From contig VUYV01000401.1 in NCBI GenBank assembly GCA_008711295.1, forward strand, positions 85,182 to 149,181: 64,000 nt of DNA, in the 5' to 3' direction. Below are positions 25,301-37,798 of this stretch, one piece after another. Source of the DNA: Anarhynchus alexandrinus (taxonomy: Eukaryota > Chordata > Aves > Charadriiformes > Charadriidae). Under the pieces are notes generated by a model, which did not search any database, was not told where the DNA came from, and worked only from the letters and a program-made list of their open reading frames with translations. Position 1 is the first letter of the stretch; each line of letters opens with the position of its first letter. The position numbers and the translations under genes are program-made.

Positions 25301-28300
25301 CTCAGCAGCAATGTGGCATATTGTGTACATTTAACAGCTAAAGTATCTTTCTGATATTTGGGCAGTTTCTTTTTCCCAGTAATTACAGGGTGATTAGGTA
25401 TGTTTGTAAATGTATACATGCATTCAGTTCTTGCCTCACTACAGCAGAATCCACTTTCTCCTTTCTTCCATAGCTAAAGGCTGCTTTAAAATTTGGCATA
25501 GCTTACTGGTGATGTTAATAAAGTAAATGCCTGGATTTCTTCCTGTGGATTTGCTTGGCAAATTTGTTTGCAGTCCTCTAAATGGCAGTAAAGGTTTCTG
25601 CCTTAGATTTCTGAACTGCATCCTCTTACCCAACTTCCATGTCGGTGGCCACTGATTGGCCTGCTCCAAATGATCTGGGTTGTATCTGGGAATGCTTGTC
25701 ATTCCCTAATGTTCCTTCCACATCTCCACCCCTGTCCAAGGATCCAGGCAACAAGATTCTGGGTTTTATTCAAGTCAAACAGATTATGTACCTGAAATAT
25801 TAGCTACCCTGCTTACCTGAAGCAATTCAACTTTGTACGATGGTTCAAAACCGGTTAATTCTGTGTTGAAGGAAGCTAACCCCACCAGCCTAACAACGTT
25901 AGGAGGAGGTTGCTGTGGGAAACAGAGGTGGCGTGCAGAGATATTCAGCCCTGCTTGATTGTCCTGTTGCTGTTTGATAGTTTTCTGTGCTGAGAAGTAA
26001 CTTAACAAGCATATGGCGCATCAGCCAGGTTAACTTTTGGGCAGGGCCTGCCAGGGGATTTGCTGGATGCCTGGAATATTTTAGTGATCAAAGGTGAAAA
26101 TTTCTGAAGCCTTTTTGGAGAATCACAACTAATGGCTTGTGCTTAATCAGTTGGGAACAGGATACAAAGGAGGCAACAGCAGTCATTTTAGAATTTCCTT
26201 GTCATTTCCTTGTATTTCCTTAAGCTTTCCTTAAGAAAATAAAACTTTACTTGAAGAGAGACACTCTAAGTCAGATTTTATTTAAAAACATTGTATTCAT
26301 CCCAAGAGATCACGGGTCATTTGAATAAAATAATGTGGGAAATCCTCTTAGATTTTGAGATTCTTCATGGGTAAATGCCTAGTCATGCTGGATCTTCTCA
26401 TGTTGTGTCAATGATATAAAATGTATGAAAAGATATTCTGAAAGCTATTGGAAAATAACTGTCATAGAGAGAAATTACCTGCTTGCACCATGATCCATTC
26501 TGCATGCTCTTTCTGTGAAGTGAAAAGATATATGAGATTAAACACTAAGCCAGATGTTTAAAGAAGTAGAATTTCCACCCTTTCTTTTCCTGCTTTTTTA
26601 GCACTTCTTTCTTCAACCTCCCATCCTGCCTGAATTTAAGTTGACAGAAGAAAAAACCTTAATCACATTATGAGTAAAAACAAACAGACCTGGGTTGGAA
26701 AAAGAAGCTTTTTCCTGCCCCCCAAAATTATTTATGGAATGAAAATATAAATTATGATAATTATAATTCGGTGACATGATTTCCCTGCATGGTGTTCTCT
26801 TTGTATTATATGTAGCATTATGATAAATAGAAATTTCTCAGGAGTGTTTGGCAAGGACTAAAAGTTAGTACTTGAAAAGAGGGATGCTTTTTCAAAATCC
26901 ATTTTACCTGTTATGTTCCTGCACCTGTGCACACATACTTCATTTTCCTCTTTAGGTTTAGGACCCTTTTGATGCAATGATACATTTTAATGCTATGATG
27001 CTGTTGAGGCAGTACACAAAAATAAAATACATAAATAAAAGTCACTCAAATCCTTCCCTCTTCTTCCACTACGTATCACGTGTCCTGTTGTTTAATAATT
27101 TTCCATCACACTATGATCACAGCATTTCCCTAAAGCACCCTTATCTGTTGCACATCTTACCTGTTTTCAGTGTGTGATGAACCTGTATCTGTATTCATCT
27201 ATATATCTATCTATGGTGCACATGTAGAAAGATAATATGTCTTGATTGTAACTGGGACTTAAATTGGAAATGGATTTCATTGGCAGTGTTAATACAGATG
27301 AGGTGCTTGAATTTCAACATTTTCTTTGCAAGGCCACCACAAATGGTGAAATCACCTGCATATTTCACTATGCCGCCTCCTGCTTTATAAGTGGTTAATT
27401 CATCATTTCAGTGTCACACGCGCTCCCCTCTGGCACAGTTTCAGGACATTTTATTATTTTTTGATGCCTGTGATGAATTGGAAATGAGAATGTTGTTGAC
27501 CTTAGGGTTCACTAGCTTCACCTGTTGTATTTGTCAGTTACAAGCCAGCTCTGGAGAAAGATTATAAGGGTGTTTGGAATACCGGGCCCTCTAAAAGGCT
27601 GTTCCATTAGTTACGGTCACTTAGATGACAGAATAATGACAGTTCCTTCAATGTTAAGTGTACTTGCGAAATGTCCCAGGGAATCAAAATGCACAGTGTT
27701 ATATCCACCTTAAAAAAAAAGACAAAAATCACTCTGCACAAGTATTCTGTCAAGGCTTCTAGCACACATCTAGAGGGCTCCAGCAGACAATTAGCCTGCT
27801 TCTTGTCTTTCCACATAGCCTGCGCTAAAGAGTGCATCTATTGATTCCAAGAAGGCTACATTTATGGACATAAGTCACGTTACCAGTAGAAAGGGAGACT
27901 TTTTATGGGACAATTGCAATGTGTTTGCACCAGTTATTTCTGTTTTAAAATATCAACAATACTACTAAGTACAGTTCTTTTCCAAGGACTGGTAAGATGG
28001 CAATAAAACCCCAATTATAATATGATTATTTGTTCTCCAGCTGCTGCTTAGAGATAGATATTCTTATTAAAAAGCAACTGTTTCCTAACAAAGTCTGTAA
28101 TGAATAGGGCTGCAGACCTTAGAACAGGTGAGTGCTCCTTCCTATTGCTGATGGAAGAAGTGAAATGTAGCTGGACAAGCTTCCACTGAGCTGGTTCAGC
28201 AAGAGCACTTGAGTCACAGCACAGAAAACTGAGCATCTGGATGAAAAATCAGAAGGCTAGGACCTATGAATATGAATACGAATGAAGGTTTCTACAGGGC

Positions 28301-28752
28301 CTTCTTATTTTGAGCAGGGAGTGTGAACAATCCATGGATAAATCGGAAATGCAAATTACACAACTCAAAGTATTTTATTTATTTATTGCCACTGAGCTGA
28401 ACCTAGCAAACATTAATTAAGTGAAGACAACATGAGTGACCTCAGAGAACGAAAATAGAAAGAGGTCAAGATAGTTTAAGGTAAAGTCAGCCTAAACTGA
28501 ATTAGACTGAAGGAAAACCATGGATACTGTATTCAGCCTTATGTATCTGGTAATTGAGTGACTTTCAAAATAGGCAAAATAATGTTTCTATAAGACTCAG
28601 GAGAATAACTTATTGTGGATCTTCAAGGCATGTAGCAGTCAGATGAAGAACCAGAAACAGTGTTTTCTTGACTTAATTTCTATTCACCTTTTAGCTGGTG
28701 TAAAGTGAAAGCTCAAAGATTTTAGCAGCACTGCAATAATGGGAGAGGAGAA
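22391..28752. other. Long AT-rich stretch without recognised genes
   Basis: About 6.4 kb. Contains a T run at 23130-23144, a GGTTT pentanucleotide run at 24762-24786 and a slightly GC-richer patch at about 25800-26080. I find no CR1, LTR, tRNA or convincing exon. The 25800-26080 patch has no long frame and I cannot say whether it is conserved. Confidence 0.55.
24762..24786 (+). repeat. (GGTTT)n microsatellite
   Basis: Five consecutive GGTTT units. A simple pentanucleotide repeat. Confidence 0.9.
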
Positions 28753-29316
28753 GAGACCCCCACCTGGAGTACTGCGTCCAGCTCTGGAGTCCCCAACATA
28801 AGAAGAACATGGACCTGCTGGAGCGTGTCCAGAGGAGGGCCACGAGGATGATCCGAGGGCTGGAGCACCTCTTCTATGAGGAGAGGCTGAGAGAGTTGGG
28901 GCTGTTCAGCCTGGAGAAGAGAAGGCTCCGGGGTGATCTTATTGCGGCCTTCCAGTACCTCAAGGGGGCCTACAGGAGAGCTGGGGAAGGACTTTTTACT
29001 AGGGCATGTAGCGATAGAATGAGAGGCAATAGCTTCAAACTGGAAGAGGGCAGGTTTAGATTANAGGCAATAGCTTTAAACTGGAAGAGGGCAGGTTTAG
29101 ATTAAACATTAGGAAGAAGTTTTGAGGGTCGTAAGGCACTGGAACAGGTTGCCCCGAGAGGTTGTTGAGGCCCCATCCCTGGAGGTGTTCAAGGCCAGGC
29201 TGGACGTGGCCTTGGGCAACCTGGTCTAGTGGGAGGTGTCCCTGTCTATGGCAAGGGGGTTGGAACTCGATGATCTTCAAGGTCCTTTCCAACCTAAACC
29301 ATTCTATGATTCTATA
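28753..29316 (+). mobile_element. Young CR1, 5'-truncated, with false internal duplication
   Basis: Starts at GAGACCCCCACCTGGAG and ends at CCATTCTATGATTCTAT, nearly identical to the 3629 and 58331 copies. At 29064 an N is flanked by a 40-bp direct repeat (29024-29063 and 29065-29104, one mismatch) that the sister copies have only once. Downstream the copy lacks eight bases of the TTTTTCACTTTGAGGG region, which shifts the ORF2 frame. The coding part is the ORF2 C-terminus ([14 protein letters not shown] and following blocks). Not autonomous. Confidence 0.96.
29064..29064. other. Assembly join (single N) with duplicated flank
   Basis: The 40 bases before the N are repeated after it with one difference, consistent with two overlapping contig ends joined without merging. 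Confidence 0.85.
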
Positions 29317-30996
29317 AACACTGAAAAATCAAAGCATAGATGAGAGAAACTCAGATACCAGATAGTGGTCACAGTTGCACATTACAGTGACAAAGTAGCA
29401 AAGAAAACAGTAAGGGAAGACTTGAATGCGGATATAGACTGACAATTTTACAGATGGTAAAGGAATAAAAAAGAGAAAATATCTAGAAAAGAATGGATAA
29501 GAAAGGAATTGAATGATAAATTGAAAAATTACCTGCGAACAGAAGCTGAAATTCCAATACCACAGAAAATTTTGGCAAGTGCCCAATTGAACTAGCAATC
29601 AGAAGCAATCAACACTTAACAAACTAAAAGGAATGTTTAAAAACATTGGTGAAGATGCTTTAGGATTCATAACTCTGATACTCCAGCAAAACAGATTCTG
29701 AATATTGAGTTGAACTCAATTGCACTGATTCAGCAGAAGTCATCTCAAGTATTCTTCTTCCCATTCCAGTTTAAACAGAGACTGTAAACATTGATTTTAC
29801 AGTTACTATTAAAATAGTAAGTGTGGAAGCGTGTAAACAGCAAAAGAAAGAAAACCTACTCTGTTTCTCTCTATTAAAATACATTGGGTAAAAAGAGAGG
29901 ATAAATTATGTCTTGCTTTCTGAATTCAGAGGGAAAAAATACACTCCATTGATTTTCACATTCAAGTAACAGCAGTATAGTTTAGAACCTTGTCATGGGA
30001 AATGAGTGGGGTGATAAGAATTCAAGATTGTACTTATAGTGATATAAATTTCAAAAACCTTTACTTGCAAGGTACTGTAAGACCAAGTTGCCAAAATTAA
30101 CATATGAATACATTAAAGTATTGTCAAGTAATTAACACCTACTGTTTAACACCTAGTTACCTATTTAACAGTGACTGGTTGTGTGTACAGGCAAATGCTT
30201 GAATGTGTTCCTTGGACTATCAGTCAGGCAGCAGCAATTAGGGGTACAAATGGATGCATGATCAATACAGCTGGTCAGGAAAGATCCATTTCCGCTGCAG
30301 AAAATTTCTCACAGAAAAAGTCTGTGAGAAAGGGGGGTATAGCATGGAAAAATTGACTTGAATATTAAAAGATTTTTTAGATTTTAGTTTGGAACTACAT
30401 CTCAAAAGGGTAAGGGGGGAGAGGTAAGTTGTGAAATAGCAGAGGGTTTACTGTATTTTAACGTGGCTCTTATTTAAATTTCTCAGAAATTTTCTAAAAC
30501 ATTTTCAGTTTAGGATTTCAGACTTCTTTTGCGTTTATTTTTCTGGTTGCTTTTGCTGTTCACTCTGGATACTAGAGATGGGAAATTGTTAAAATTTTGT
30601 GCCATTTTACAATTTGCAAGAAGGAACTGTGAACTCTTAGGGGAATTGAAAGTGATAATTCTCAAAAAAGAAATATTTAATTGCAATAAAACAATAACTT
30701 CTTAGAGGACTTGTTTTCTTGAAAGAAAACTGTTTAGTTGTAGCAGGCGGCTTTGAAATTGTAGTATTTGGGATGTGTAGAATTTGTGGCTGTATCTTCA
30801 TATAACATAATAGTCATACTTGTAACAGAGAACGTCTTAAAGATGACAGAAACTACCACAAGAGAGAAAGCCAGCTGTTCTCAATATTGTTTTGGACTTT
30901 GTTTCTGGGTTTTGTCATCAAGCATAGTTGCTATAGAGAGATAAATCTGCTCTGACACTTTGGCTGCTGCTTTTGCTCCCTCCATCCCTTTTCCAG

Positions 30997-31110
30997 GATA
31001 CAACTGAGGTGCTACGGGACAACAAATTCTGCAAGGCATTGGTGCCCTGGAAGAGCCATTATGATCAGATCGCTATAGGCCTTTCAGCTCCAGCGGACAA
31101 ACTGTGTTAA
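30997..31110 (+). other. Weak candidate terminal coding exon
   Basis: A pyrimidine-rich tract (TTTTGCTCCCTCC, then CCCTTTTCCAG) ends in an AG at 30995-30996. From 30997 one frame stays open for 37 codons to TAA at 31108-31110; the translation begins DTTEVLRDNKFCKALVPW and ends SAPADKLC. An AATAAA follows at 31137-31142. Together these are the parts of a 3'-terminal exon. I do not recognise the protein, I see no upstream exon, and a 37-codon frame after an AG is easily met by chance. It may equally be a piece of an old, unrecognised repeat. Confidence 0.2.
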
Positions 31111-34100
31111 AGAGCAGTCTATAGTAAAAATGACAGAATAAAAAGAACTTGAAGGTGTTACAAAAATTATAGATGCAAGGGCCAAGGCAATGCTTGTGAC
31201 TGCCTGATCCCTGCCAAAACGATTTCTCAAGGCCCATCTGCAGTTAAGGATGGGCCATGTGATCCTGACTCAAGGGGACAGGGTAGGGCTTCCTGCTTTG
31301 CTCAGGCACAGAGCCTGTTAGGCAACTTTTCAATGCTGCTAATACATCACAACCAGAGAGCAGAACAAAACAACCCGGGGCAACAGCATAGGCCCAGGAA
31401 GCTTGATTGTTACAGCATTCCTTCGGTTTATGTCGTTTTTTGATTTGTGTCATGTCCACAGTTACACTAATTGACAGGCGTAAATGGTTTCCATACTGCT
31501 TGCCTATTAAACTAATAGAAGGGTTTTTTTGTGGAATCAAGTCAGTAAGAGCTAGGACTTGGCTAGACTGCATCAGAAAGGTTTCATTAATATCACTTGT
31601 TTTGTTTTATATACATTTGGTGTTGGCTGGGAGTTTTGTCTGGATTAGTGCCTCAATTACTAGCCCCAAAGCAATTTGGATTGGTCTGTATCAAGATACA
31701 AGTGCAGAAAATTTGCATTTTGGGCTACCTACTGGCAAGATTTCCTACTTTGTAGCCTACAGCTATTGAAATCTCTGCTTCTCTTAGACTCTGAGTCGAT
31801 TTTAAAAGTGACAATGAAAGTTGCTTTTATAAAGTTTAAAAACGACATAGACCAATTACTACATTTTAGCAGCTGCTTGGGTAATCTAGCTGGTAATAAT
31901 TATGACATTAAGAGTTGAATATAAGTATTACAACAGCTGTTTTAATAAGAAATTTAGTTAACACTGGCTGGCTCAAATTATTCTGTCTCAAACAGACTCT
32001 GAAAAATGTGTGGGAAATGTTTCCAGGGGCTGGAGAATATCTGCTGGGGCAGATTAAGCAATTCTGCCTTTGCTTTGCTGCTTGTGCTGCTGAGTAAGAG
32101 CTCATGAATAGTCAGCACTCTCACTTGTTTCAACAAGGGTAAGAAATATATTTCACTGGAGCAGGTAGGACATAGCTCCATGGGCTCTTCCAGAATTCTC
32201 GGAGGACATCCCATGGACAGAGGCCCACGTGGCTCATGGTGGCAGTGGAAGGTGAAATACTGAAATACTGCCATGCTGACAATTAAGTACTGACTGCAGT
32301 CTTTAACAGCTGAAAGGATCAACTGCAGAGCTGTGTTTTGTTTCTGCTAGAACAAAGTTTCCAGGAAGGCAAAGACGCCTTTAAAGGACAGGAAGAGAAA
32401 AGTACAGAAAGAAGTGAAGACTGTAGTTCCTGTGAATGAAGCACAGAAAGAATCGGCACAAATTACTGCTGAAGTTGCTTAACTCCCTGCTCATAGGCGC
32501 TCCTTCACAGGGGACGGAGTAGTCCTTGTAAGTGGAACTGTCAATATTAACATACCAGTTCCAGGGAGAAGGGACATGGAGAGAAGCAGGGGCAGGACCA
32601 TCCCATAATCATCGAGTGACAGAGTGGTGTAATCAGGCAAATCATTCAGAGCAGCCTTGAAGCAGCTCTGAACTGAAATGAGAAGCACGCCAGGTCCTGG
32701 ACGTCAGTTCAGGTCCTGGCAAATGCAAAGGCTTGCATAAGGTCCTACTTCTCTCACTTTACCTTTCTTTCAATTCAACCTTGCTTTGGAAAACTACAAA
32801 ATGAGACCATAAGGTCTACCACTTCATAATGGCATAATGAATCACATGATTCTCCTATGCTAAACTTCCACATTTAACACACCATTACAATATTTATAGA
32901 TAGTTGTCAAGATTTCCTAGTCATAAAAGTAAGCTCATATCACAAGGTATTATTAAACCATTTTTTAGATGCCTAAATCTGGGTCTAGATAGACATCTGA
33001 CACGCAGACACTAGTGTCTTTATTCACAGAACATTCCAAAAGGCCTTGAAAGTGTTACACAACTGCCCAGCATTTAGCAGCCATGTAGGTGAAACAATGA
33101 ACTACTGAAATGAATCAGTCACCAGAAACTGTATTTTTTTTTGAGGTTTTTGTAGCTTTTAGTAAATCTAGAATCTCAGTGTGCTTTTCAAAGAAAGACA
33201 TCACTCATTACCTTGGTGTTGCAGAAAAAGGAACAAATAATGAAAATGGGGAAGGAAACAGTGGGGGATGCATAAGGCGTTTAGAGTGGGATTTCTATAC
33301 AAGACAGAAAAAATACATGTGTTCATTTGCCATGAGCCTGGGAAGCAAATGCTTTGGATGTAGAGTCCTTCTCCAATTTGGATTCTATAACAATGCTTTA
33401 AAATTAATCTGACATGATTTATATAACATCAATGAGCATGTCAGTGACAGGATTTAAAGCACATATTGTATAAGAATTTTGTCCTAAGGTTTGCAGAAAC
33501 ACCTATCTCACATTGACAACTGTATTCATGATGGGCATACAACATCTGCCATTGTATGAACAACTGCCTGTTTCTGCCCATGGGAAACAAAATGTATGTC
33601 CATTACGTGTTTAAAAAGATGACACAAACCACTTATAGGTGGATGTTTTAGTAAAATATTTTATTGAAAGTGCAATAACCACTTATATTACCTGTGCATC
33701 ACTGGATAGGTAAAAGACAAGACAGACAGGCAACTTTCATAGTCACATATGACAGAGATATCCAAGAAACATCCAAGAAATCCGTACTTACAGTCATTTG
33801 TATTACTGGTCACTTGAATCTGTGCACATAACTTTTTTAGTATAATTGTGGATGGCTTATAAAATTGAATGCAATTTTCATAGGTAGTCATAAAATAAAT
33901 GCATGCAATAATAAAAAGAAAATTGAAATCATAGATCTAAGTATGTAATGATTTCTAGAGTTTTTCATTATATTTGTACCCAGCTATTCTCAGTGATACA
34001 GGGATAAAGGTAAAGTATTTTGTCAAAGCATGACAGTCAACTTGGTAAGGCTTTTTTTGTGTGTGTGTGTGCGCCATTATTGACATTTCTTTAAAGACTC

Positions 34101-36676
34101 TTGGAGATTAATTTCAATGTTAAAATGCGGATGGTTTTAAGGGGGCGGTTGGAATCACAGTTTTCAGACGTCTGTCAGCAGCCGAAAAAAGTCCAAGTTT
34201 ATTATATTTGAAAGATTTTTGAGTGCAGCATTCCCAGTGGAGCTGCACTGATACAAATCTGTCAGTTTAGAGTTTGAGCTACAGTGACAACAGAATCAAC
34301 AAGCAGCAAGCTGACACTGAGAAAGAAAATACACCTGTTTCACATTGGCTATAATAAACTACTCCAGTTACTCTACAGTTGACTTACTGTTTCCGATTAT
34401 GGCGATGCCAGCCTCCTGTTCACAAAGGCAGAATGTAACCCCTGGAAAAACATCTGGTAAGAAAAATAGTTTCCAGAGATAGCAGGATAGCTACACTATT
34501 GGTAAGAATACACCAGTCCAAATGAACCCCCCGACCTGGTTCAGGGTAGGGAGTGGGGAGCATTCTGTGTGGCTAAAGGCACAGATCTGCTCTCTTTTCT
34601 GCAGAAGAATGGAACAGCCTTATAGTGTACATGTCCCTTATAATGATAAAATCACATCAGTCTTGAGCATGTCTTGAGCATAGTCTTGCAGTGTAGAGGG
34701 TAAAAACAAATTAATGATTAAAGTACTCTGTAGATTATGCATGTAAATCTAATTCGTGTAACATACACTGACTGACATACAGCAAAGATTCAGTTTGCTA
34801 ATATGCCATACAATGGCCCTTGAGATTCATCTCCAGTGTTGAGATTTTAACATGATTGGCACATGAGAAATCCTCAGTAAAAGAGATCTTAATAGTGTCA
34901 ATATTCAGATGGTTCCATTGGCAGAGTAATGTCTGAAAGGAGAGAACAGGAGCAGCACAGCGATGGTAGCTTTATGCCTGTGAAATTTTGGATATATTTA
35001 AATCCACTTGAGCTTCTCGCAGAGTGTAGAATAGCCTCAAGCATGTCTCAAGTAAAATGGACTTCAATAATTTTGAAGAGACAATTACAAAATACAGAAA
35101 TTATGAAGGAATACTGTTCATGTGGCCACTTCCCTTTGTCAGGCCAACACTCATAAATGAAATGAAGAGCCTGGATAGCCAGAAACTCTATTACAGAGTT
35201 AATTACCCGATGTAAAGGATATACTCACACGTATCAGACCAAAGTATACTGAGCAGTCTGAGATATCTATTTTTTTAGCTCACAAATGCTACTTTTTGCA
35301 CAAATCTAGAAGTTTGTATACATAAAATCGCAGAAATTTAAAAAGGTAAGTCATATACAGAGGTCATTAAATATTGTGTCATGTATGTATATATTTATAC
35401 TGAAATGTAATCTATAATCTATTGGCAATACGCATCTCTGTTAGAGGAAATTCCATTAGTTAGGTGTTTCACTTGGTACATATTTCTTTGCTTTTGAACA
35501 AAGAAAATACTGCAACACCTTTTGTAAGAGATGTGTGATTTACTCTCATAGGCTGATATATTTTTGCTAGTATTAAGCAAGTGCAAAGACAATCTATGGT
35601 GCTCACATGTGCTTGTCCTGAGAGCCATAGTACTAGAGTTAATGGCCACTGAAATTAAAATATCAATCTGCTGCAGAAACAGTTAACAGCATTTTGAACT
35701 ACATATTCAGTAAAAACTATTGAATTAAAACTGAAAAAAATGCACTTCTCTCATACCTGAAAATGTACTTCCTTCAAATAATCTACACTGATACATACAT
35801 GTAAAAAACACTGTGAAGTTACAAAGGAAAGTCCTCAGATATGACTATGTTACAAAGAAAGCCACTTCACTGAAGTTACTTCTTATTCAAAAAGAGTGGT
35901 CTGGGGAGGTAGCAGCAATTTCCATCAAAATAAACCAGAAACACATTGTAAATTACTTTTGCACAAAACCCAATTGCTGAACAAATAAGGTTTAGACTAA
36001 CGTTGCCTTTGGAGGGATTTTACAAATGCAAACACCCTATCAGATGTGCTAAACTTTGACTGACAAAGCTAACTGTGCCATCTATCCTGCCTGGAGACAG
36101 CTGCTGCGTAGTTGCATCAGGCTTGTCAGTCTAGGAGTGGATAGAGAGCAAAGGAATATATATGGGATGGTGAACTTAAAAAACATTTTACAGCAGAACA
36201 GGGCTTTATGTTGTCTTGCATGAATGGGAATTATGAGTATAATAGTATATGCGTATAATAATAATACTCATTACAGGGGACAATTAAGTAGAGCTATCAT
36301 CATTATATTGTTAAATGAGCTGTTAATTCAGCCGTATTAAAAGACTTTCCGCAAAAATGTTAACAGAAGCTAATAAAAACCAGCTCCTTGTTGTTAGAAG
36401 CCACCCCCTCCAGCTCCCTGAGAGGTAGCAGCACAGGACAAAGGGACCAGCGGGACTTATGGGAACTGTTAGTTGACCTAACAGTCTCAGACTCAACACT
36501 AAATTCACAAGTCATTTCCTCATAAAACTACTGAAGTGGTTCATTCTACTTCTCCCTTTGGAAGAATGGTTTAAGGCTTCTACATTTGGCCTCAGTGTAG
36601 TCATGGCCAGTTTGTGTCTCTTTGTTCTTCTGTCATTTTTTTCCATCAGTTCAAGTAGCTTCTCTCCCCAACACCT

Positions 36677-36704
36677 CCCTCCCCCCCCTCAACCACCCCC
36701 CCCN
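36677..36704 (-). repeat. C-rich run ending at an assembly join
   Basis: CCC, then eight C, then TCAACCA, then eight C, directly followed by the N at 36704. On the minus strand it offers four or more runs of three G with short loops, a guanine-quadruplex pattern. Such runs commonly stop sequencing, which would explain the N. Confidence 0.75.
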
Positions 36705-36755
36705 CAACACTTTATTAACTCGTCTTTTGAATTTACACAGTGCAATCATATTTCA

Positions 36756-36949
36756 TAGAACCATAGAACAGTCCAGGTTGGAAGGGATCTTGAAAGATCA
36801 TCTGATCCAACCTTTTGTGGGAAAGGAATCCTGGATGAGGTTATCCAGCACCTTGTCCAATTACATCTTGAAAACCTCCAGTGATGGGGATTCTACCATG
36901 TTCTTGGGGAGGTTGTTCCAGTGATTCTTTGTTCTCACTGTAAAAAATG
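36756..36949 (-). mobile_element. Old CR1 3' end with a foldback at its 5' border
   Basis: Left end shows the tail (TCATAGAACCATAGAACAG), then TCCAGGTTGGAAGGGATC and a decayed terminal coding part up to GAGGTTGTTCCAGTGATTC. At the 5' border the last 35 bases occur again in inverted orientation (36972-37006) after a 22-base loop. The copy is old relative to the young subfamily. Confidence 0.88.
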
Positions 36950-37006
36950 GTAACAGCTCTTAGCAAAATCACATTTTTTACAGTGAGAACAATGAATCAC
37001 TGGAAC
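36915..37006. repeat. 35-bp inverted repeat (hairpin)
   Basis: Left arm 36915-36949 and right arm 36972-37006 are reverse complements with a single mismatch; the loop is 22 bases. The left arm is CR1 sequence. The right arm is the same CR1 sequence in the opposite orientation. Confidence 0.93.
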
Positions 37007-37582
37007 AAGTGAAATATATATATAAGAATATATGTATAAGAAATTTCTTTCTTATATCAACATTCCAAATCAGCTTTTTTTTTTCCCAGCTAATTTAGCC
37101 AAATATTAAGCCAAGTGTTAGGGCTGAGAAACATATAGGAGGAATACAGGAGATTACCATAGAGGTGTGTGCAGTATGCACGTAGATACCATGTCCAGAT
37201 GGATAAAATTTACAAGATGGGACCACCATTGCAACTCCACTCTAATGCCATAATACTTTTGCCCTTTCATGGCAGAAGTTTTGCTCTGTTTTTTTTTTGA
37301 GGACCAAAGAATCATGAAACAGAACTTACACATGACCCGTAATAGTTAAACTGATATGACTGCTCAGTTATATGCCACTGCTCTCTTAAATGAGAGAAGT
37401 CTAAGCCTTTTCCGAGTACCTGGAAGATAGGATGTAGGCTAAAACATTCAGATTTGCATACATTAAGAGACACAGAATTTAAGCAGTACTATCTGCCAAT
37501 GTATCTCAAAGACATGGTGAGTGTGAAAGTAGGACACAATACATCATATATGCCATTGGGCAAGAGGAGAAGGAAAGTGTTT
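37007..37582. other. AT-rich spacer
   Basis: Nothing recognised apart from a T run near 37076-37083 and another near 37291-37298. Confidence 0.5.
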
Positions 37583-37798
37583 ATAGAATCATAGAATCAT
37601 AGAATGGTTTAGGTTGGAAAGGACCTTGAAGATCATCGAGTTCCAACCCCCCTGCCAAAGACAGGGACACTTCCCACTAGACCAGGTTGCCCAAGGCCAC
37701 ATCCAGCCTGGCCTTGAACACCTCCAGGGATGGGGCCTCAACAACCTCTCTGGGCAACCTGTTCCAGTGCCTTACCACCCTTAAAGTGAAAAATTTCA
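37583..37798 (-). mobile_element. Young CR1 3' end, about 215 bp
   Basis: Two CATAGAAT units at the left, then the standard young-subfamily 3' block (GGTTTAGGTTGGAAAGGACC), the ORF2 stop region (ACTAGACCAGGTTGCCC) and the coding part for the LEVFKARLD and HWNRL blocks. It is truncated at AAAGTGAAAAATTTC. Very close to the 13173 and 58331 copies. Confidence 0.96.

Larger units (their letters stand above)
29317..36755. other. Long stretch without confirmed genes
   Basis: About 7.4 kb, no CR1 until 36756. Several open frames of 60-120 codons (for example + strand 31407-31769 and - strand 31978-32322) lack motifs and overlap each other, so I treat them as chance. A slightly GC-richer part spans about 30940-31420 and holds the weak exon candidate listed separately. 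A GT run lies at 34059-34072 and a C-rich run at 36677-36703. Confidence 0.5.

Noticed and set aside
31407..31769. 120-codon plus-strand open frame
   Set aside because: Hydrophobic chance-like composition, overlaps a 109-codon frame on the other strand, no recognisable domain.
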